A DNA stretch of 7,370 nucleotides, from contig JAZSHZ010000188.1 in the NCBI GenBank assembly GCA_045533555.1, positions 1 to 7,370 of the forward strand. Reading direction: 5' to 3'. Each line of letters opens with the position of its first letter. Position 1 is the stretch's first letter. A program made the translations under genes and the position numbers. Below the pieces are notes generated by a model. That model was not told where the DNA came from. It ran no database searches and was given only the letters and a program-made list of their open reading frames with translations. Positions 1 through 4,705 of the stretch are shown one piece after another. Source of the DNA: SIG480 sp045533555 (GTDB lineage: Bacteria; Bacillota; Clostridia; Oscillospirales; JAAYXM01).

Positions 1-918
1 GAATCAATAGATCAGCTTATCGGAAGAACTCCGATTCTGGAGCTCAGAAACATAGAGGAAAAACTGGGGCTTTCAGCAAAGCTTTTTGCAAAGCTTGAGT
101 TTTTCAATCCTGCGGGCTCTGTCAAGGACAGGGTTGCGAGAGAGATCATAGACGATGCTGAAAGAAGTGGCAGGCTCAAAAAAGGCGGAGTCATAATTGA
201 ACCGACGTCGGGAAACACCGGGATCGGAATTGCGGCAGTTGCGGCGACTCGCGGCTATCGCGCTATAATAGTTATGCCTGAGACAATGTCAGAGGAAAGG
301 CGCAGGCTTATTGCCGCATACGGCGCGGAGCTCGTTCTTACTCCGGGGGCGCTCGGTATGCGCGGTGCAATCGAAAAAGCGGAGGAGATTTCAAAAAGCA
401 TCCCCGGTTCGATCATCGCAGGTCAGTTTACAAACCCTGCAAATCCGCAGGCGCATTTTAAAACAACGGGCCCTGAAATATATGAGGATATGGACGGCAA
501 GATCGATATCTTCGTTGCAGGCGTCGGAACGGGCGGAACACTGACGGGTGTCGGAGAATATCTTAAAAGCAGGAAATCCGATGTTCAAATTGTTGCGGTA
601 GAGCCGTCCGATTCTCCGATGCTCTCTGAAGGCAGAGCGGGTGCACACAAGATTCAGGGAATCGGAGCGGGGTTCATCCCTGAAGTTCTCAATACGAAAA
701 TTTATGACGAAATAATCACCGTTACGGCAGAGGATTCTTTTGCGGCGGGAAGAATGACGGGAAAGGTTGAAGGCTTCCTCGTCGGAATCTCATCGGGATG
801 CGCGCTCTCCGCGGCAATTGAAGTTGCAAAAAGACCTGAAAACAAAGGCAAAAATATCGTTGTTCTCCTTCCCGACACGGGAGACAGATATCTTTCAACG
901 GAACTTTTTGCGGAATAA
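1..918 (+). CDS. cysK: Cysteine synthase A (O-acetylserine sulfhydrylase), 5'-partial
   Basis: A PLP-dependent cytosolic enzyme that makes L-cysteine from O-acetylserine and sulfide, the last step of cysteine biosynthesis. Frame 1 is open from the first base and gives 305 residues to the TAA at 916. The family is about 305-310 residues long, so only a few N-terminal codons lie outside the window. Hallmarks, in window numbering: 'LIGRTPILEL' near the N-terminus; NPAGSVKDR with the Schiff-base lysine at residue 42 (bases 124-126); the substrate-binding loop TSGNTG at 69-74; QFTNPANPQAH at 142-152; the phosphate-binding glycine loop GVGTGGTLTG at 174-183; SSG at 264-266; and PDTGDRYLST at 291-300, which favours CysK over CysM. 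All key residues are intact, so it should be active. A terminator follows directly and no cysE is present in the window. No regulatory site can be judged because the 5' end is missing. Confidence 0.96.
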   Translation, partial: ESIDQLIGRTPILELRNIEEKLGLSAKLFAKLEFFNPAGSVKDRVAREIIDDAERSGRLKKGGVIIEPTSGNTGIGIAAVAATRGYRAIIVMPETMSEERRRLIAAYGAELVLTPGALGMRGAIEKAEEISKSIPGSIIAGQFTNPANPQAHFKTTGPEIYEDMDGKIDIFVAGVGTGGTLTGVGEYLKSRKSDVQIVAVEPSDSPMLSEGRAGAHKIQGIGAGFIPEVLNTKIYDEIITVTAEDSFAAGRMTGKVEGFLVGISSGCALSAAIEVAKRPENKGKNIVVLLPDTGDRYLSTELFAE

Positions 919-929
919 TATAAAAACAC

Positions 930-960
930 GGCCTGCACAAAAAAACTGTGCAGGTCTTTT
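930..960 (+). terminator. Rho-independent terminator of cysK
   Basis: An 8-bp perfect stem, CCTGCACA (932-939) with TGTGCAGG (947-954), encloses a 7-base A-rich loop. It can be extended by a G-T wobble and a G-C pair at its base (931-955 and 930-956). It is followed by TTTT at 957-960. It starts 11 bases after the cysK stop codon, as expected for an intrinsic terminator. Its T-tract runs into the predicted -35 box of the next promoter. Confidence 0.85.
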
Positions 961-985
961 CATTTATTGAAATGTATGTTATAAT
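957..985 (+). promoter_or_regulatory. Predicted housekeeping (sigma-A type) promoter for the three-gene unit
   Basis: A perfect -10 box TATAAT (980-985) is preceded by TG one base upstream (977-978), making an extended -10 element. A 4-of-6 match to the -35 consensus, TTTTCA (957-962), sits at the ideal 17-base spacing. Transcription would begin near 991-994, leaving a leader of only about 20 bases before the TTG start at 1014. There is therefore no room for a leader riboswitch or attenuator. No operator repeat was recognised. Confidence 0.7.
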
Positions 986-999
986 TATAAGTTAGAAAT

Positions 1000-1005
1000 G
1001 AGGTG
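1000..1005 (+). promoter_or_regulatory. Ribosome binding site deciding a TTG start
   Basis: GAGGTG is fully complementary to the 3' end of 16S rRNA. It sits 8 bases before TTG at 1014. The alternative GTG at 1005 overlaps this site and TTG at 1008 is only 2 bases from it, so 1014 is the best-spaced start. Confidence 0.6.
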
Positions 1006-1013
1006 TGTTGGTT

Positions 1014-1850
1014 TTGAATATTGATATGCTTATTATGAGTTTTATAAGTGGGAAATCTCCGTGCGCGGTAGGTCTTGACCTGACTGCGGAGAGATTGCCG
1101 AAGGAATTTTCGGATAAGTTTGAAAATGGGGCGGAGGCGGTTCGTGCCTACAACAGACTTGTCATTGATTCCGTTTGCGAAACTGTTGCGGCAGTTTCCG
1201 TCAATGTCGGTGCTCTTTTGCCGTATGGCATTGAAACGGTTGCCGATGCGATTGCATATGCAAAGGAAAAAGAGCTCTTTGCGATAGCGGATGCGAAATG
1301 CATCGGAGAGCCGATAGCATCCGAGTCGGAAGCAAAGCTCTATTACGATATACTCGGTGCGGATTGCGTGACGGTCAGTGCATACTATGGCTCGAAAGGA
1401 CTCGCTCCTTTTGTCGAAAAATGTGTCGGAAGCGGAAAGGCTTTGTTCGTCCTTTCGCATTCCCACAACGGAAGTCCGCAGGAACTTCAGGAGCTCTCGG
1501 CGGGTCTTTCCGCAGTATATCGCGTAGCTTGCGAAAAGGCAGTTCGTCTTGGTGAGAAGATATGCGGCAATATGGGATATTCCGATATCGGAGTTATGAT
1601 TGGCGGCGTCACCAATGCAACGTTGCGCGAAATGAGAAGAAACTACAAGAAGACCTTTTTCTTTCTCACGGGGTATGACGGAAAGAAAACTCAGGCTCAC
1701 GATTTGAACGGCGCATTCGATATGAAAGGGCTCGGTGGTCTTGTCTGTGTGACGGATCTGATAACCGTGCCTGATGGCGAAGGAGAGCTTTCTGAGAGAA
1801 TCAGGTCTGCGGCGGAAGAAGTTGCGCGCGATTTGAAGCTTTGCTTCTGA
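1014..1850 (+). CDS. Orotidine 5'-phosphate decarboxylase-like TIM-barrel protein with degenerate active site
   Basis: The 278-residue protein is similar throughout to subfamily 2 OMP decarboxylases (PyrF), which convert OMP to UMP. Matching segments are CAVGLD near residue 20, the IADAK strand (91-95), DCVTVSAYYG (117-126), GKALFVLSHS and NMGYSDIGVMIGG. Essential residues are changed. The first catalytic lysine (usually in a 'KVQ' strand) is serine in VSVN at 61-64. The usual D-x-K-R-G-D becomes DAKCIGE, keeping Asp93 and Lys95 but not the next Asp. The R-T-S-N-P-G loop reads SHSHNG. The phosphate-gripping P-G-x-G-x-Q-G-G reads TGYDGKKTQ, and the last-strand arginine is Asp in CVTD. The frame is intact at normal family length, so it is not an obvious pseudogene. 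It is probably not a working decarboxylase; it may be a repurposed barrel or a regulatory pseudoenzyme. The start is TTG by RBS spacing; GTG at 1005 would add three residues. First gene of a likely operon. Confidence 0.82.
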   Translation: MNIDMLIMSFISGKSPCAVGLDLTAERLPKEFSDKFENGAEAVRAYNRLVIDSVCETVAAVSVNVGALLPYGIETVADAIAYAKEKELFAIADAKCIGEPIASESEAKLYYDILGADCVTVSAYYGSKGLAPFVEKCVGSGKALFVLSHSHNGSPQELQELSAGLSAVYRVACEKAVRLGEKICGNMGYSDIGVMIGGVTNATLREMRRNYKKTFFFLTGYDGKKTQAHDLNGAFDMKGLGGLVCVTDLITVPDGEGELSERIRSAAEEVARDLKLCF

Positions 1851-1851
1851 T

Positions 1852-1857
1852 AGGGAG
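1852..1857 (+). promoter_or_regulatory. Ribosome binding site of the phosphatase/acetyltransferase gene
   Basis: AGGGAG lies 8 bases upstream of the ATG at 1866, immediately after the preceding gene's stop codon. It supports this ATG over any later one. Confidence 0.65.
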
Positions 1858-1865
1858 TCGGAGAT

Positions 1866-3008
1866 ATGACTGAAATATTTTTTGTCCGTCATGCGGAATC
1901 TTATGGAAATCTGACGAGACGCGCATACGGTTGGTATGACGGAATGCTTTCTCCGAAAGGATATAAGCAGACGGAATGCCTTGCATCAAGGTTTGAAGAT
2001 GAAGAGCTTGATGCAGTATATTCAAGCGACCTCACCCGTGCTTGCGAAACTGCAAAGGCGCTTTATGAAAAGAAGAACATACCGTTCAGAACCGATAAAG
2101 CATTCCGTGAGGTTGGCATAGGTGCATGGGAGAATATGCCGTGGGGAGCAATTCCTGCAAAATATCCCAAAGCATATCTTGCGTGGACAGAGAATCCGCT
2201 TGAGTTTGATGTCGAAGGCGGGGAAACTTATGCAACCGTGTATGAGCGTGCAAAAAAAGCACTTGACCGCGCAGTGGCGGAAAATGAAGGGAAAAGAATC
2301 GCAATAGTGAGCCACGGGGCAACCTTGCGGCTTCTTATGTATGGTATATCCCATGCGGGAAAGCTTGACGGAGTCGAAAAAGAGGACTGGGGTGATAACA
2401 CCTGTGTGAGCCTCTTTGAATTTGAAAACGGAGAATACCGCGAGATATTCAGAAATGATAATTCACATCTTTCAGTGATGAAGGATTACAGGGATAATAT
2501 GAATTGGGTGCGCGAGGGCGGCGGAAGAAAGCTTGGGGTTGAAGGCGCGCGCTATCCCGAGGACAGAGACAAGATCAGACATTATCACAGGGAAGCATGG
2601 CTTGCGATTTTTGGTGATGAGCCGCAGAAGGATCGCGCGGTAGATGCGAAAGCGAAGCGAGTCCTTAAGCAAAGTTCAGAAAACATTGCTTTTGGCTATT
2701 GTCCTGCTGGTGAAGTCGGCATGATCGAGCTTGATGAGGATGTTTCGCTGTTTCCGCAGGCGGGGCATATATCGCTCCTTTATCTCAATCCGGAATTCCG
2801 ACGGAAGAGATACGGCATTCAGCTTGTCGGTCACGCGATGAGCAAATATTATAATATGGGCAAAAAACATCTGAGTGTCCGTGTTGCCGAAAGCAATACC
2901 GCGGCATATGCGTTTTATAAGAAATACGGTTTCTATGAAGTGTTCCGCGAGACGGAAGATAACTATCGTCAGATAGTCATGCTTCTCGATATTGATAAGA
3001 AAGGTTGA
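1866..3008 (+). CDS. Bifunctional histidine phosphatase / GNAT N-acetyltransferase fusion
   Basis: A 380-residue soluble protein with two enzymatic domains. Residues 1-205 form a histidine phosphatase (phosphoglycerate-mutase superfamily) domain. It has FVRHAE with nucleophile His9 and Arg8, SSDLTRACETA with phosphate-binding Arg58, the REVGIGAWE acid segment (Glu82 region), and VSHGATLR with the second catalytic His150. Residues 233-377 form a GNAT acetyltransferase. A first helix (DRDKIRHYHREAWLAIFG) is followed by the acetyl-CoA-binding motif LYLNPEFRRKRYGIQL (305-320) and the C-terminal NTAAYAFYKKYGF (344-356). Both active sites look complete. The fusion architecture is known in Clostridia, but the substrates are not established and cannot be read from sequence; small phosphorylated metabolites or amino-sugar compounds are speculative options. 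The gene lies 15 bases after the OMPDC-like gene and 6 bases before the flippase gene, so it is the middle gene of the unit. Confidence 0.92.
   Translation: MTEIFFVRHAESYGNLTRRAYGWYDGMLSPKGYKQTECLASRFEDEELDAVYSSDLTRACETAKALYEKKNIPFRTDKAFREVGIGAWENMPWGAIPAKYPKAYLAWTENPLEFDVEGGETYATVYERAKKALDRAVAENEGKRIAIVSHGATLRLLMYGISHAGKLDGVEKEDWGDNTCVSLFEFENGEYREIFRNDNSHLSVMKDYRDNMNWVREGGGRKLGVEGARYPEDRDKIRHYHREAWLAIFGDEPQKDRAVDAKAKRVLKQSSENIAFGYCPAGEVGMIELDEDVSLFPQAGHISLLYLNPEFRRKRYGIQLVGHAMSKYYNMGKKHLSVRVAESNTAAYAFYKKYGFYEVFRETEDNYRQIVMLLDIDKKG
3000..3004 (+). promoter_or_regulatory. Ribosome binding site deciding a TTG start, inside the upstream gene
   Basis: AAAGG, preceded by AG, lies 10 bases before TTG at 3015. 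It falls within the last codons of the phosphatase/GNAT gene, so the two genes may be translationally coupled. No ATG or GTG nearby fits the family N-terminus as well. Confidence 0.55.
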
Positions 3009-3014
3009 TTTGTT

Positions 3015-4619
3015 TTGACTAAGAAAAAAGCGGCATCTTTTGTTAAGGGTGCATTGATCCTTGCGGTTGCAAGTATTCTCGTTAAGGTCATCGGTGCGGT
3101 ATTCCGCATTCCATTGACGAATCTCGTCGGAGCATATACGATGGGGCTTTACAGCTATGCATATCGCTATTATTCGATCCTCCTGACAATTGCGACGGCA
3201 GGAATTCCGATTGCAATATCGAAGATGGTTTCCGAGAGCCGCGCGCTCGGAAGACCGCGCGAAACGGGTAAAATATTCAGAACTGCGATGGGGCTTTGCA
3301 TAACGATAGGCCTTGCGGGGACTCTTTCGCTTATGGCAGTATCGGGTTTTCTTGCCAAAAACGTAATTATGGATATAAACGTTATTCCGAGTATCGTTGC
3401 TCTTTCTCCTGCAGTTCTCTTTATGGCGGTAACGGCAGGTTTCCGCGGATATTTCCAGGGTCACGAGAATATGGTTCCGACGGCGCTTTCTCAGATAATT
3501 GAGGCGCTATCAAGACTTCTTGTAGGTCTCGCTCTCGCATATCTTCTTCTTTACTACGGATTTGCGGAGAAATATATTTCAGCCGGCGTCATTCTCGGTA
3601 TTACGATAGGAACGGTTCTGACCGTCATACTTATGGTTGCGCTTCTTATGCGTAAGAGACTTTCTGAGGGAAAGCTTCCTGATGAAGGCGGCGAATGCCG
3701 ATCGACTTCGACGATTCTTAAAGCAATTCTTGCTGTTGCAGTTCCGGTAACTCTCGGCTCGCTTGTTATAAATCTTACCACGACGATAGACTCGGCGCTT
3801 ATTCCGATCTGTCTCTCGTGGCTCGGCTATGATTCTATTGAAACGACGACTATGTACAGTATCTATGATAACTATGCATTGCCGCTTTTCAACCTCGTTC
3901 CGCAGATAATCATATCGCTCAACGTCAGTGTGACGCCGACGATTTCTGCGGCACACGCGGTCAAGGATTATGAAAAGCTTTCAAAGACGATTCTTTCCGC
4001 ACTTCGCATTGTAGTTATATTCACCTTACCTGCAGCGGTCGGAATCTCCGTTCTTTCAAAGCCGATTCTTTCCATTCTTTATACATCTGCATCAGATGTC
4101 GCTGTTGCGGCGCCGATTCTTACGGTGCTTGGCCTTGCTTCATTCTTCCTTTCTGCCTCCTCGCTCACATCTACTTCAATGCAGGCGCTCGGAAGAGCGG
4201 AGCTTCCGCTCATAACAATGGCGGTGGGCGCGGCAGTGAAATTTGCGGCAAACTATTTCCTCATCCCGATTCCGGGTATCGAGCTTATGGGCGCAGCGAT
4301 AGGAACGGTTCTTTGCTATATAGTCATAACCGTTCTCAATATGATCCTTCTTCGTCGGGTCGCGAAGTTCCGTCCGCCGCTCGGTGAAACATTTATAAGG
4401 CCGCTCATCTCCTGCGCAATAATGGGCGCGGTTGTTTATTTCACATATAAATTCTGTGCTCCGCTCGTTGGAAATTTTGTTTCCGTTGCGGCATCAATAA
4501 TACTCGGCGTTATAGTCTATTTTGCGGCGATGATACTTCTCCGCGGAATAACAAAAGAAGATGTTATGGGGCTTCCGAAAGGCGAAAAAATAGCAAAGCT
4601 GATATTTAAGGATAAATAG
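3015..4619 (+). CDS. SpoVB/YtgP-type polysaccharide or lipid-linked precursor flippase (MATE/MVF superfamily)
   Basis: A 534-residue integral membrane protein, the normal length for the family, with about 14 predicted transmembrane helices. It has a short Lys-rich N-terminus (MTKKK), a basic loop near 213-230 between the two halves, and a basic C-terminal tail. Family segments include VIGAVFRIPLTNLVGA (25-40), GLYSYAYRYYSILLTIATAG followed by IPIAISKMVSE (64-74), and FRGYFQGHENMVPTALSQ (143-160). These are typical of Firmicute SpoVB/YtgP proteins, relatives of the lipid II flippase MurJ. The family moves lipid-linked cell-wall or polysaccharide precursors across the membrane; SpoVB is needed for the spore cortex and YtgP can replace MurJ. 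Which of these applies cannot be decided here. It starts with TTG, follows the upstream gene by 6 bases and is followed by a strong terminator, so it is the last gene of the unit. Confidence 0.9.
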   Translation: MTKKKAASFVKGALILAVASILVKVIGAVFRIPLTNLVGAYTMGLYSYAYRYYSILLTIATAGIPIAISKMVSESRALGRPRETGKIFRTAMGLCITIGLAGTLSLMAVSGFLAKNVIMDINVIPSIVALSPAVLFMAVTAGFRGYFQGHENMVPTALSQIIEALSRLLVGLALAYLLLYYGFAEKYISAGVILGITIGTVLTVILMVALLMRKRLSEGKLPDEGGECRSTSTILKAILAVAVPVTLGSLVINLTTTIDSALIPICLSWLGYDSIETTTMYSIYDNYALPLFNLVPQIIISLNVSVTPTISAAHAVKDYEKLSKTILSALRIVVIFTLPAAVGISVLSKPILSILYTSASDVAVAAPILTVLGLASFFLSASSLTSTSMQALGRAELPLITMAVGAAVKFAANYFLIPIPGIELMGAAIGTVLCYIVITVLNMILLRRVAKFRPPLGETFIRPLISCAIMGAVVYFTYKFCAPLVGNFVSVAASIILGVIVYFAAMILLRGITKEDVMGLPKGEKIAKLIFKDK

Positions 4620-4656
4620 AATATATCCTCGGGAAATTATTTGATTATAAAAGATT

Positions 4657-4689
4657 AACGACCGTACAGATACTCTGTACGGTCGTTTT
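4657..4689. terminator. Terminator between convergent genes, possibly bidirectional
   Basis: A perfect 13-bp inverted repeat pairs 4657-4669 with 4675-4687 around a 5-base loop (ATACT). It is followed on the plus strand by TTTT (4686-4689), giving a strong terminator for the flippase unit. On the minus strand the stem is followed by TTAATCTTTTATAA, a less regular T-rich run. It could therefore also stop transcription of the surface-protein gene, whose stop codon is about 19 bases before the stem on that strand. Confidence 0.88.
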
Positions 4690-4705
4690 CCGCTTTTGTG
4701 AATTA

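Noticed and set aside
12..218. Short minus-strand open frame with a Ser/Leu-rich, signal-like sequence
   Set aside because: It lies antisense to the conserved N-terminal part of cysK. The hydrophobic look comes from the reverse complement of that gene.
986..1013. A pyrimidine-type attenuator or riboswitch before the OMPDC-like gene
   Set aside because: The predicted leader is only about 20 bases and contains no hairpin; the only hairpin nearby belongs to the cysK terminator.
1014..1850. Reading the OMPDC-like gene as a decayed pseudogene
   Set aside because: There is no frameshift or stop, the length is normal, the RBS and promoter are good, and conserved structural segments remain. Loss is concentrated at functional residues, which fits repurposing better than random decay.
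960..1892. A 310-codon open frame on the minus strand opposite the OMPDC-like gene
   Set aside because: It has no recognisable motifs, is Arg/Ile/His-rich in the way antisense shadows are, and spans the promoter region and the start of the next gene. The plus-strand frame has clear family similarity, an RBS and a promoter.
2676..3464. A 262-codon minus-strand open frame across the junction of the phosphatase/GNAT and flippase genes
   Set aside because: It is opposite two well-supported genes, has a composition unlike a real protein and no domain similarity.
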